Shown here piece by piece: positions 7,974 through 15,045 of a stretch of 64,000 bases of DNA. Source of the DNA: Caenimonas koreensis DSM 17982 (GTDB taxonomy: Bacteria; Pseudomonadota; Gammaproteobacteria; Burkholderiales; Burkholderiaceae_C). Position 1 is the first letter of the stretch; each line of letters opens with the position of its first letter. A program made the translations under genes and the position numbers. Location: assembly GCF_009646335.1 (NCBI RefSeq), contig NZ_WJBU01000010.1, positions 186,001 to 250,000 of the forward strand, written 5' to 3'. Below the pieces are notes generated by a model. The model saw only the letters and a program-made list of their open reading frames with translations. It had not been told where the DNA came from and searched no databases.

Positions 7974-9207
7974 AGCGCTGCACAAGAGTGAATGCGGTGA
8001 CGGCGATGCAGGCGCTCCAGAACCACACGCCGTTGGCCAGCGGGAACACCGTGCCGTCCAGCCGCGTGCCCATCCACGCGCCAACGCCAAAAGCCGCGAC
8101 CATCATGATGAAACCGTTCAACGCCGACGCTGCGCCCGCTGCCTGAGGGAAGGGCGCGACGGCGCCGCTTTGCCCGCACGGCTGGTGCACGCCGTGCGCA
8201 AACATATACAGCAGAAACGGCCCCAGCACTGACCACGTCGTGTGGATGCCGGCGAGCGCCAGCACACCCAGCAACGTGCCGCCAGTGAGCGTGAGCACTG
8301 CCGCTAACGCGACCGAGCGGCGCACGCCGAAGCGCGGCAGCAGCCGGCGGCACCAGAACGTGCCCAGGATGTAGATGAACGCGCTGGCAAACATCACCAG
8401 GCCGTACTGCGTGCGCGAGAGGCCCAGCATCTTGATGAAGATGAACGACGACGAAGACAGGAAGGTGAACAGGCCTGCGTACGACGCCGTCGAGAGGGCC
8501 GAGTACGTGATGAAGCCCGGATGCCGCACGATCATCAGCCAAGTGTTGACGAGTGTGGCAGCGCGCAAGGCATCGGGGTTCTTGCGCGGCACCGATTCCT
8601 TGAAGCGCAGCGCCACGAGCGTGAATGCGAACGCACCAAATGTGGCGGGCGCTGCCAGCGCGAAGCGCCAGCCGAATACATCGGAGATGAGGCCACCCAT
8701 CGGCGCGCACGTGCAGGCAATGACGCCCAGGCCCGTGAGCCCTTTCGACATGGCGCGCGCACCAGCCTCGGGCGTGTACAGGTCGCGCACGATGGCGCGT
8801 GCACCCATCACGGCAGCGCCCATCGCAGCGCCTTGCACGATGCGCAGCGCGATCAGCACGGCGATGGAAGGCGCGAGCGCGCAGCCCAACGAGGCGACGG
8901 TGTAGGCGCCCAGGCCAATGAGCAGGATGGGCCTGCGCCCAAAGCGGTCTGACAGCGGCCCCCACACGAGCTGCGAGGTGCCGAAGGCCAGCAGCAGCGT
9001 CGTCAACGTGAGCTGGGCTTGCGCAACGCTCGCGCCAAAAGCGTCCGTCAGTGCAGGCAGCGCAGGCAGGTAGAGGTCAGTCGTGACGGGCTGGATGCCC
9101 AGCAGCAATGCCAGCACCAGCACCACCAGTGTGGCCGGCATGCTGTTGGTAGCGGCAGAAGGAGCAGCGCCTGCGGCGGGCGCCACGGCAGGTTGCGGGA
9201 TGGGCAT
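7951..9207 (-). CDS. MFS multidrug efflux transporter, Bcr/CflA family
   Basis: Inner-membrane proton antiporter of about 418 residues with twelve predicted helices. The signs of the Bcr/CflA (DHA1) family are [10 protein letters not shown] after helix 1, the loop motif [13 protein letters not shown] between helices 2 and 3, and [12 protein letters not shown] in helix 4. Substrates in this family include bicyclomycin, chloramphenicol and sulfonamides; the substrate here is unknown. The ATG at 9207 was chosen. A later ATG at 9141 would start directly before helix 1 and would leave more room for a promoter, because the divergent neighbour starts only 24 bases away. Confidence 0.9.
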   Translation of the reverse strand: MPIPQPAVAPAAGAAPSAATNSMPATLVVLVLALLLGIQPVTTDLYLPALPALTDAFGASVAQAQLTLTTLLLAFGTSQLVWGPLSDRFGRRPILLIGLGAYTVASLGCALAPSIAVLIALRIVQGAAMGAAVMGARAIVRDLYTPEAGARAMSKGLTGLGVIACTCAPMGGLISDVFGWRFALAAPATFGAFAFTLVALRFKESVPRKNPDALRAATLVNTWLMIVRHPGFITYSALSTASYAGLFTFLSSSSFIFIKMLGLSRTQYGLVMFASAFIYILGTFWCRRLLPRFGVRRSVALAAVLTLTGGTLLGVLALAGIHTTWSVLGPFLLYMFAHGVHQPCGQSGAVAPFPQAAGAASALNGFIMMVAAFGVGAWMGTRLDGTVFPLANGVWFWSACIAVTAFTLVQRYGDPRQA

Positions 9208-9231
9208 CGCGTCGAGGTTAGCATTTACCGC

Positions 9232-9657
9232 ATGGACAAACCGGCCGCACCCTGGATGACCGTTGCCTTTGCCGAGCGGGGCGTGCGCACCTTCGCGCCC
9301 GGCCAGAGCAACCCCCGCGTGACGGAGTATCACGCGCTCACCAATATTCGCGGCTACGACGACAAGGCGTCCTGGTGCTCGTCATTCGTCAACTGGTCGC
9401 TGGCGCAGGTCGGCATCGCGGGCACGAACTCGGCACTTGCGCGCTCATGGCTGGAATGGGGCACGCCGTTGAGCGAGCCGGTGCACGGCTGCATTGCCGT
9501 GCTCACGCGCGACGACCCTGCCAGCTGGAAGGGGCACGTGGGCTTTTTCCTGCGCGCTGACCAAGAGCGGGTGTACCTGTGGGGCGGCAACCAGCTCGAT
9601 GAAGTGCGCGAGCATTCGTATCCGGTCAGCACCGTGTTGGGGTACCGATGGCCGTAA
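9232..9657 (+). CDS. TIGR02594-like CHAP/NlpC-P60-fold hydrolase
   Basis: A 141-residue protein with the sequence style of small peptidoglycan amidases/endopeptidases. The probable catalytic set is visible: Cys49 in ASWCSSFVNW, His102 in WKGHVGFFL, and Asn120 in LWGGNQ. It has no signal peptide, so it may act in the cytosol, rely on a holin-like route, or be a phage-derived relic. It starts 24 bases from the divergent MFS gene and overlaps the next GNAT gene by 10 bases. Confidence 0.8.
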   Translation: MDKPAAPWMTVAFAERGVRTFAPGQSNPRVTEYHALTNIRGYDDKASWCSSFVNWSLAQVGIAGTNSALARSWLEWGTPLSEPVHGCIAVLTRDDPASWKGHVGFFLRADQERVYLWGGNQLDEVREHSYPVSTVLGYRWP

Positions 9658-10139
9658 CGATCATGCCGATCACGCTCGCCGATGTGGAGTCGTTTCGCGA
9701 GTGCCTGGACTCGGTCGCTCGTGAGGCGCGCTTTCTTGCGTTGCTCGAAGCACCGCCGCTGGCGAACATGCAGCAGTTTGTCGCGGAGAACATCGCGAAG
9801 GGCGTCGCGCAACTGGTTGCGAAAGACGGCGATGGGGTCGTCGGCTGGTGCGACATCATGCCCGGCTGGCATCACACCTTGCAGCATTGCGGCTCGCTCG
9901 GCATGGGCCTGCTGCCTGCTTATCGCGGCCAGGGGCTCGGCGCGCGAATGCTCGACCAGTGCATCGAGCAGGCCATGCGCGCGGGCATCACAAGGGTCGA
10001 GCTGGAAGTGCGCGCGGACAACCACGCCGCACGCCGGCTGTATGGTCGCTTCGGGTTTGAGGAAGAGGGCACCAAGCGCCGCGGCATGCGGGTGAATGGC
10101 GAGTATTTTGATACGGTTGCGATGGCGTTGTTGACGTGA
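9648..10139 (+). CDS. GNAT family N-acetyltransferase
   Basis: A 163-residue acetyltransferase. The acetyl-CoA binding motif is LLPAYRGQGLGARML (about residues 88-102), followed by the ELEVRADNHAARRLYGRFGF segment that closes the GNAT fold. It resembles the RimI/phosphinothricin-acetyltransferase-like group, but no substrate can be assigned. The start overlaps the preceding hydrolase gene and the stop overlaps the next start (GTGA), so it sits in a tight three-gene unit. Confidence 0.87.
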   Translation: MAVTIMPITLADVESFRECLDSVAREARFLALLEAPPLANMQQFVAENIAKGVAQLVAKDGDGVVGWCDIMPGWHHTLQHCGSLGMGLLPAYRGQGLGARMLDQCIEQAMRAGITRVELEVRADNHAARRLYGRFGFEEEGTKRRGMRVNGEYFDTVAMALLT

Positions 10140-10708
10140 AGCGGCCCGTGATCCGCTCGATAGGACGCCTGGCGGTCCTGATCGTCGTCATCGTGCCGGT
10201 GGTTGCGTGGTTCATCGTCAAGCCGGTGCGCGTGATTGCACCGCAGTGGGTCCATGTGACCTGCAATGCGAGCCGGACGCTTTGCGTGGACGATGCGTTG
10301 AAGTTGGCGGAAGCACTTGCGCTACGTGACGAGGCCATCGCGTTTGTTTCTGCCAAGGTCGGAACTATCGAGGGTCAACCGCGGGTTGTGTTCTGTGCGA
10401 GCCAGGCGTGTGCCGATTCTTTCGGCCTTGGCGCTCGGTCCGCAGTCACACTGGGCCAGTTCGGCACAGTGATTGGGCCGCGCGCCTGGAAGCCGTATTA
10501 CGTGCGGCATGAACTGATTCACTACCTGCAGTCGGAGCGAGTCGGCGTACTGCCCCTGTTGTTCAAGCCGCAATGGTGGGTCGAGGGCATGGCCTATGCG
10601 CTGAGCGAAGATCCCAGGGAAAAGCTGGTTGAGCCTTGGGAGGGTGACAGGGCTGTGTTCAGGAAGTGGCTTGCGCAGGTGGGGTTGGCAAAGATCTGGC
10701 TGCGCTAA
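10136..10708 (+). CDS. Membrane-anchored protein with an HExxH zinc-protease-like motif
   Basis: A 190-residue protein of unrecognised family. A signal anchor or signal peptide covers about residues 10-28. The rest would be periplasmic. HELIH (about residue 122) followed some 20 residues later by WWVEGMAYAL looks like a gluzincin site, with two His ligands plus a Glu ligand, as in small MA-clan peptidases. Two Cys pairs before it (CNASRTLC and CASQAC) could form disulfides. Start is GTG, overlapping the GNAT stop. Its 3' end converges with yafQ and overlaps it by 4 bases. The peptidase function is a motif-based inference. Confidence 0.65.
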   Translation: MKRPVIRSIGRLAVLIVVIVPVVAWFIVKPVRVIAPQWVHVTCNASRTLCVDDALKLAEALALRDEAIAFVSAKVGTIEGQPRVVFCASQACADSFGLGARSAVTLGQFGTVIGPRAWKPYYVRHELIHYLQSERVGVLPLLFKPQWWVEGMAYALSEDPREKLVEPWEGDRAVFRKWLAQVGLAKIWLR

Positions 10709-10989
10709 AACAGCTCACTATGCGAACCGGTGCGAATGAGCTTGAGGCTGCCGCCTTCGAGCGGGCCGTCCTTGTCGTAAATGAGGAGCCAATCTCCCTC
10801 GATATGGGATTCGCGTACACCTGCGTACTCGCCAGATAGTTCGTGGTCTCGATACTTTGCGGGCAGAACTCGGTCGTTCATCAATTCCTTGACGACCGTG
10901 CGCATCTTCTCCCAGTCGTAGCGACCGGATCCCTTGATTCGCTTCTTGTCTCGCTTGAACTGCCCGGTCTCTTCAAGATGTCGCGGCAC
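10705..10989 (-). CDS. yafQ: YafQ-type mRNA interferase toxin
   Basis: A 94-residue RelE-superfamily ribosome-dependent endoribonuclease. The residues used by YafQ are in place: His in ESHIEGDW, Asp in GDW, Asp in YDKD, and the C-terminal His in GSHSELF. The N-terminus (QFKRDKKR) is the usual basic helix. Length is typical and the frame is intact, so the toxin should be active. Its antitoxin dinJ ends 2 bases upstream on the same strand, the normal antitoxin-first order. Confidence 0.92.
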   Translation of the reverse strand: MPRHLEETGQFKRDKKRIKGSGRYDWEKMRTVVKELMNDRVLPAKYRDHELSGEYAGVRESHIEGDWLLIYDKDGPLEGGSLKLIRTGSHSELF

Positions 10990-10991
10990 GC

Positions 10992-11225
10992 TCAGAAGTC
11001 CGCGAGCGTCGTACGGCTTGTCTTGCCTGCCTTGGCGTCGCGGATGGCCGCTAGCGTGGTCGGGTTGGGGCGGGGCATGGTCATCGGCATGCCGCCGGTA
11101 TCCACGACGCTGCGCAAGAACAGGCGTATGGCGGTGCTCACATCCAGCCCCGAGGCCTTGAGAATGGCGGTCGCCTCTTCTTTCAGCTCAGGTTCGACAC
11201 GGCAGCGAACGTCAACAGTCAACAT
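10992..11225 (-). CDS. dinJ: DinJ/RelB family antitoxin
   Basis: A 77-residue ribbon-helix-helix antitoxin. The N-terminal strand is TVDVRCRVEPELKEEATAIL and the helix pair includes STAIRLFLRSVV. The C-terminal half wraps the toxin. The ATG at 11225 is preferred over an upstream GTG at 11234 because GAAGGTG sits at normal ribosome-binding distance from the ATG. The pair is preceded by palindromic DNA at 11258-11273 suited to autoregulation. Confidence 0.9.
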   Translation of the reverse strand: MLTVDVRCRVEPELKEEATAILKASGLDVSTAIRLFLRSVVDTGGMPMTMPRPNPTTLAAIRDAKAGKTSRTTLADF

Positions 11226-11257
11226 GATGGGCACCTTCAGGGTTTGACACGCATAGT

Positions 11258-11273
11258 GTAGCTACGTTGTAGC
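11258..11273 (-). promoter_or_regulatory. Probable operator of dinJ-yafQ
   Basis: Two overlapping inverted repeats: the perfect 8-bp palindrome GTAGCTAC (11258-11265) and GCTAC-GTT-GTAGC (11261-11273). They lie 33-48 bases upstream of the dinJ ATG, next to a possible -10 element (TACACT on the minus strand). DinJ-type antitoxins bind such palindromes to repress their own operon. The repeats are seen; the binding is inferred. Confidence 0.6.
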
Positions 11274-11316
11274 CCTTATGTGTCGCAGGGCTATGACGCG
11301 CCAATGACGCCAAGCG

Positions 11317-11682
11317 TCACTCCTTGGTCTGCAATTTGCGCACTGGCACGGTGGGCTTGGTGGCAGCCGCTTTCGTCTTCGACTTCGCAGAAAAGGGACG
11401 CAACACCGATTTCTTTGCGCCTCGCCGTAGCTGGAGACTGTCAATGTCCACCTCGACTGCCTTGGACTTGTCGGCCATGCGTCGCAGGACTTTGCGGTAC
11501 AGCTCCTGGTCGGACAGCTCTTGCATGAGCGCCTCGAACAAAGGTGGCTCGACCATGTAGAACGCGGCCCGGTTGTGATTCAGCACAGCGACAGGCCGGT
11601 GATTTGCCTCGCGCAGCACAGCCGCCGGATTTCTTTTGAACTCGGACATGCTGACTGAGAGGTCCGCAAAAATGGCTTCCAT
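11317..11682 (-). CDS. Lone Phd/YefM (StbD-type) antitoxin
   Basis: A 121-residue protein. Its first 50 residues match the StbD branch of the Phd/YefM superfamily: ADLSVSMSEFKRNPAAVL followed by PVAVLNHNRAAFYMVEP. A basic tail (about residues 88-121, rich in Lys, Ala and Thr) is longer than usual. The ATG at 11682 has the ribosome site ACGGAG. A RelE/StbE-type toxin is expected right after such a gene. Here the next gene, 92 bases on, is dinJ, so the antitoxin has no partner of its own nearby. It may serve as an anti-addiction module or use a distant toxin. Confidence 0.82.
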   Translation of the reverse strand: MEAIFADLSVSMSEFKRNPAAVLREANHRPVAVLNHNRAAFYMVEPPLFEALMQELSDQELYRKVLRRMADKSKAVEVDIDSLQLRRGAKKSVLRPFSAKSKTKAAATKPTVPVRKLQTKE

Positions 11683-11787
11683 ATTGGCTCCGTAATTGGC
11701 GCTGAATATAGCTACAAATACCGTGCCCGTCCATCGTGGAGCACTTAAGTTGGCAGGTAATCTGGTCGTACCCACTTGGCACAATAG

Positions 11788-11803
11788 CTGTATGCTTGTA
11801 CAG
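11788..11803 (+). promoter_or_regulatory. LexA (SOS) box
   Basis: CTGTATGCTTGTACAG fits the CTGT-N8-ACAG consensus of beta- and gammaproteobacterial LexA sites exactly. It ends at the first base of the GTG start of the next gene, so bound LexA would block transcription of it. The site lies between the divergent StbD-type antitoxin (start 11682) and that gene. Confidence 0.75.
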
Positions 11804-12150
11804 TGCATGCTGCAGTCACCCTCCTCTATATCGAAGGCCGTAAGGCGCAGCGGCGGCGCTCTCCGTTGGTCGGGCAGGTCGTCACGCGATGGCACCGCGA
11901 GGTGCACACGCTGGTGCTGTGGCCGATGGAGTGGACGGCCAGTGCAGGGGTGGCGCGCGCGCCTTTGGCCACGCTCTATCGCCCGGCGCTGGTTCGCATG
12001 GGGCATGACGATTTGATGATTCGCGGGATGGAGCGGTGCCACGACCGCTGGTGCGCGCAAAGCTGGCTGGTCGATGTGCTCGACCGCGCGCGGGCCGAGG
12101 CGCTGTTGCTGCCCGACAGGCGCGTCGGTGTCGTCATGCCGAGCCGCTAG
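11803..12150 (+). CDS. Small protein of unknown function, probably SOS-controlled
   Basis: A 115-residue basic protein with several Trp (VLWPMEWT, CHDRWCAQSWL) and Arg-rich patches. No family is recognised and no signal peptide or membrane helix is seen. The only in-frame start after the upstream stop is a GTG overlapping the last base of a perfect LexA box, so the ribosome site would lie within the box or the message may be leaderless. The placement suggests induction by DNA damage. A nucleic-acid role would fit the composition but is a guess. Confidence 0.6.
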   Translation: MHAAVTLLYIEGRKAQRRRSPLVGQVVTRWHREVHTLVLWPMEWTASAGVARAPLATLYRPALVRMGHDDLMIRGMERCHDRWCAQSWLVDVLDRARAEALLLPDRRVGVVMPSR

Positions 12151-12197
12151 ACTTTTTGTTTTTGTCTTTGTTTTGTTCTGTCGTTCTTGTTTTGTCC
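12151..12197 (+). repeat. T-rich TTTTGT-like low-complexity stretch
   Basis: After the stop of the LexA-box gene the plus strand is nearly all T and G, with imperfect repeats of TTTTGT and TTCTTGT for about 45 bases, ending just before the ribosome site of the next gene. A long pyrimidine-rich leader like this could aid transcription stop or act as an unstructured 5' leader. No hairpin precedes it. Confidence 0.45.
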
Positions 12198-12212
12198 AAC
12201 CGGAGCTTCCTC

Positions 12213-12587
12213 ATGGTCTTTGATCACATCGGCTTCAATGTTTCCGACTTCGCGCAGACCAAAGCGTTTCTGGTCGCGTCGCTTGCGCCACTGAACATCG
12301 GCATCACCATGGAAGGCGAGGGCTGGGCGATGGTGGGCCGTCAGGGCGAGGGCAACTTCTGGTTCGGCTCGTTCGGCAGCAGCCCCGGCCCCATCCACAT
12401 GGCATTTGCGGCCACCAACCGTGAGCAAGTGCGGCAGTTCTACGCGGCAGCGCTGGCGGCAGGCGGCAAAGACAATGGCGCGCCCGGCCTGCGTCCGCAG
12501 TACCACCCCAATTACTACGGCGCTTTCGTCATCGGCCCGGACGGGCACAACTTTGAAGCCGTGTGCCACGCCCCAGAGGCAAGCTAA
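12213..12587 (+). CDS. VOC family (glyoxalase/bleomycin resistance-like) protein
   Basis: A 124-residue single VOC unit starting MVFDHIGFNVSDF, with the second metal-ligand region in GPIHMAFAA and the C-terminal ligand in GHNFEAVCH. These His and Glu positions fit a metal-dependent VOC enzyme. Ribosome site CGGAGC. It is 11 bases ahead of an isochorismatase-like gene and probably cotranscribed. The substrate is unknown. Confidence 0.88.
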   Translation: MVFDHIGFNVSDFAQTKAFLVASLAPLNIGITMEGEGWAMVGRQGEGNFWFGSFGSSPGPIHMAFAATNREQVRQFYAAALAAGGKDNGAPGLRPQYHPNYYGAFVIGPDGHNFEAVCHAPEAS

Positions 12588-12598
12588 GGAGCAATGAC

Positions 12599-13174
12599 AT
12601 GGCAACAGTTCGCCAGGGCAGCCAGCCCGTGATGGTGGTGGTTGATGTGCAAGTCGGCGTTGTCGACGGCGCGTGGGAAGCGCCACGCGTGGTGGGCAAT
12701 GTTGCGCTGGCGGTGCAGCGGGCACGCGAGCAGGGCGTGCCGGTCATCTGGGTGCAGCACAACGACAATGAACTCGTTCGCGACAGCAATGAGTGGCAGT
12801 GGGTGCCCGAGCTGGTTCCCGCTGAGGGCGATGTGCGCATCCACAAAAATTTCAATTCGTCGTTCGAAGCGACGGGCCTTGACGCCGAGCTGGCGCGCCT
12901 CGGTGCCACGCACATCACGCTGGCCGGCTGCGCGACCAACTGGTGCATTCGCGCGACGGCCTATGGCGCGCTCGAGCGCGGCTACGACCTGACGCTCGTG
13001 AACGATGCACACACCACCAAGTCGATGAACCTGGGCAACGGCAACACGCTGGAAGCCGCGCGCGTGATCGACGACCTGAATATCGCCATGACGTGGCTGG
13101 AATATCCGGGGCGCATCACCGGCACGGCGAAGGCGAGCGAGCTCGATTTCTCGAAGCCGGTGAATGCGCGGTAG
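12599..13174 (+). CDS. Isochorismatase-like cysteine hydrolase
   Basis: A 191-residue hydrolase of the isochorismatase/nicotinamidase fold. The catalytic triad is visible as Asp16 (VVVDVQ), Lys83 (HKNFNSSF) and Cys116 (ATNWCIRATA). The cis-peptide region precedes the Cys. Family members hydrolyse amides or vinyl ethers such as nicotinamide, N-carbamoyl compounds or isochorismate; which one applies here cannot be told. The gene has an AAGGAG ribosome site and sits between VOC and cupin genes. Confidence 0.88.
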   Translation: MATVRQGSQPVMVVVDVQVGVVDGAWEAPRVVGNVALAVQRAREQGVPVIWVQHNDNELVRDSNEWQWVPELVPAEGDVRIHKNFNSSFEATGLDAELARLGATHITLAGCATNWCIRATAYGALERGYDLTLVNDAHTTKSMNLGNGNTLEAARVIDDLNIAMTWLEYPGRITGTAKASELDFSKPVNAR

Positions 13175-13206
13175 CCCGCAGACACGCCAATTTGCGCCCT
13201 GCACAC

Positions 13207-13620
13207 ATGACGACATCGACCATGACGCAAACCCTCGACCCTGAACAAACCTACGTGCATCTCACCGCTGAAGGTGAGGCTGCCATTGTGCCGGGCGGCG
13301 CGGCTTTCTGGCAGCAGGGCGAGGAGGCGGTTGATGCATTCGGCCGCGGCTGGCTCATCACCGAATCGGGGGGCGCGAGCGACTGGCCGCATTGGGAGAT
13401 GCACCCCGAAGCCGATGAATTCGTGTACCTGCTGTCTGGCGCGGCGGACTTTGTGTTGCAACTGCCCGAAGGCGTGAAGACGCTGCATTTGCGAGACCGC
13501 GCCGCTGTGGTCGTTCCACGCGGCGTGTGGCACACAGCGAAGTTGCACGGCCCCACGCGCCTGTTTTTCGTGACCATGGGCGCTGGCACACAACACCGGC
13601 CCATTGAACAAAACGAATGA
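13207..13620 (+). CDS. Cupin domain protein
   Basis: A 137-residue single cupin. Motif 1 is WEMHPEADEFVYLLSG, with a metal-binding His-x5-Glu arrangement, and motif 2 ends in VVPRGVWHTAKLHGP. A small cupin like this may bind a metal and be an isomerase, dioxygenase or sugar-binding protein. A second in-frame ATG at 13222 would shorten it by five residues. Its stop overlaps the next GNAT start (ATGA), so the two are coupled. Confidence 0.85.
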   Translation: MTTSTMTQTLDPEQTYVHLTAEGEAAIVPGGAAFWQQGEEAVDAFGRGWLITESGGASDWPHWEMHPEADEFVYLLSGAADFVLQLPEGVKTLHLRDRAAVVVPRGVWHTAKLHGPTRLFFVTMGAGTQHRPIEQNE

Positions 13621-14192
13621 CCATTGCCTTCCACCAGATCGAGCTTCAGACCGATCGCCTGCTGCTGCGGCCCCACCGCGAGAGCGATGCGCCAGCGCTC
13701 TTTGCCCTGTACACCGACGCGGATGTGTGCCGCTACCTCTCGCATGGCCCGTGGACGGACATCGCCCAGGCGCATCAGTTCGTCGCGCGCAACGTAGCCG
13801 GCACCACTGCCAATGAGCACATCTCGCTGGCGATCGTGCGCAAGTCAGACGACGTGTACATCGGCGGCTGCAGCCTGTTCAACTTCATGCCGCAGTGCAA
13901 GCGTGCGGAGCTGGGCTATGTGCAGGCGCGATTTGCGTGGGGCCATGGTTACATCAGTGAAGCGCTGCAGGCCGTTGTTGCGTTCGCATTCAACGAGCTC
14001 GACCTGATGCGCCTGGAGGCCGATATCGACCCGCGCAACACGGCGTCTGCACGCAGCCTCGAGCGGCTGGGCTTCGTCAAGGAGGGCCACTTGCGCGAGC
14101 GCTGGATCGTCAACGGCGAAGTGTCGGACTCCGGCCTTTACGGATTGCTGCGCGCCGACTTCAAGTCGAACAAGTCCGCGAGCGCCTGCTGA
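13617..14192 (+). CDS. GNAT acetyltransferase, RimJ/RimL type
   Basis: A 191-residue protein with the RimJ/RimL hallmarks: LQTDRLLLRPHRESD at the N-terminus, ELGYVQARFAWGHGYISEAL as the acetyl-CoA region, and NTASARSLERLGFVKEGHLRE near the end. Members acetylate the N-terminus of ribosomal proteins or small substrates. The 3' end overlaps the convergent hydrolase gene by 55 bases. Confidence 0.9.
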   Translation: MTIAFHQIELQTDRLLLRPHRESDAPALFALYTDADVCRYLSHGPWTDIAQAHQFVARNVAGTTANEHISLAIVRKSDDVYIGGCSLFNFMPQCKRAELGYVQARFAWGHGYISEALQAVVAFAFNELDLMRLEADIDPRNTASARSLERLGFVKEGHLRERWIVNGEVSDSGLYGLLRADFKSNKSASAC

Positions 14193-15007
14193 TACTGCGA
14201 AAAGCCCATGGCCATCGTGCTGTGGTGCGAGCCGCCTTCGACCAGCAGGAACTTCTTGCTGCCCTGTGCCGCGTCGTAGAGTTTGCGGCCCAGCTCGCTG
14301 GAGATGAGGTTGTCGTTGCTGCCATGTACCACGAGCAGCGGGGAGCGGATATTCGCCACTTTCTGCGCTGAATCAAACCGCTGCGTGATGAGCGGCCCGA
14401 CGGGAAGCCAGCCGAATTTCATCGTGCTGGCCACATCGGGAATTGAGGTGAACGTTGCTTCGACGATGGTGCCGCGCTCGTCATCGACGTTCGAAGCCAG
14501 GTCGATCGCAACCGCGCCGCCGAGCGAGTGCCCGAAGATGTAGCGGGGCCGGTCCGGGTACTTCTTCGCGAGCCAGTCCCACGCGGCGCGCGCGTCTTCA
14601 TAAGCCATCGTCTCTGAGGGCAGGCCGGGCGAGCTTTTGCCAAAGCCGCGGTAGTCGATGGCCAGTACTGAAAACCCGAGGTCTCTCATCCGGTCGATGC
14701 GTGGTGACGAGCCCTCGACGTTCCAGCGTGCGCCGTGCAGGTAGAGCAGCACCGGGCCTTTGTCTGCGCTTTTCTCCGCGGCAGCCCACAGGCCGTGCAG
14801 CCGCACGGGTTGCGATGTGATGCGCGAATCAAAGTCGATCCACACGCTGTCCATCGTTTTTGCCAGCTCGGCGCTGCCACCCCAGCTGCGGTCGCTCGGC
14901 TGGAAGATCCATGCGCGCTGTTTCTCGTCGAGGGTGGCGCACCCCATCGTCGTGAGGATCGCAGCGCCCAGCACCACCAGGCTTGTCCAGAGTTTCCAGC
15001 GTTTCAT
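14138..15007 (-). CDS. Alpha/beta hydrolase, probable lipoprotein
   Basis: A 289-residue serine hydrolase. The N-terminus is a signal peptide ending in a lipobox-like TTMGC (Cys about residue 23), so it is probably membrane-anchored in the periplasm. The fold shows the oxyanion strand LLYLHGARWN, the nucleophile elbow GHSLGG, an Asp in VVHGSNDNLI, and the catalytic His in EGGSHHSTM. It resembles the BAAT/Bem46-like group (DUF-type lysophospholipase or serine aminopeptidase S33). It follows mutL by 38 bases on the same strand. The start was taken at ATG 15007 because the signal sequence begins there. Confidence 0.85.
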   Translation of the reverse strand: MKRWKLWTSLVVLGAAILTTMGCATLDEKQRAWIFQPSDRSWGGSAELAKTMDSVWIDFDSRITSQPVRLHGLWAAAEKSADKGPVLLYLHGARWNVEGSSPRIDRMRDLGFSVLAIDYRGFGKSSPGLPSETMAYEDARAAWDWLAKKYPDRPRYIFGHSLGGAVAIDLASNVDDERGTIVEATFTSIPDVASTMKFGWLPVGPLITQRFDSAQKVANIRSPLLVVHGSNDNLISSELGRKLYDAAQGSKKFLLVEGGSHHSTMAMGFSQYQQALADLFDLKSARSNP

Positions 15008-15045
15008 GATCTGTGTACTGAGCTGTTGTGCGTTGAAAAGTTCAT

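Noticed and set aside
12943..13206. An N-terminal extension of the cupin gene into the isochorismatase gene
   Set aside because: The extra residues are shadow sequence. The cupin homology and a normal ATG begin at 13207.
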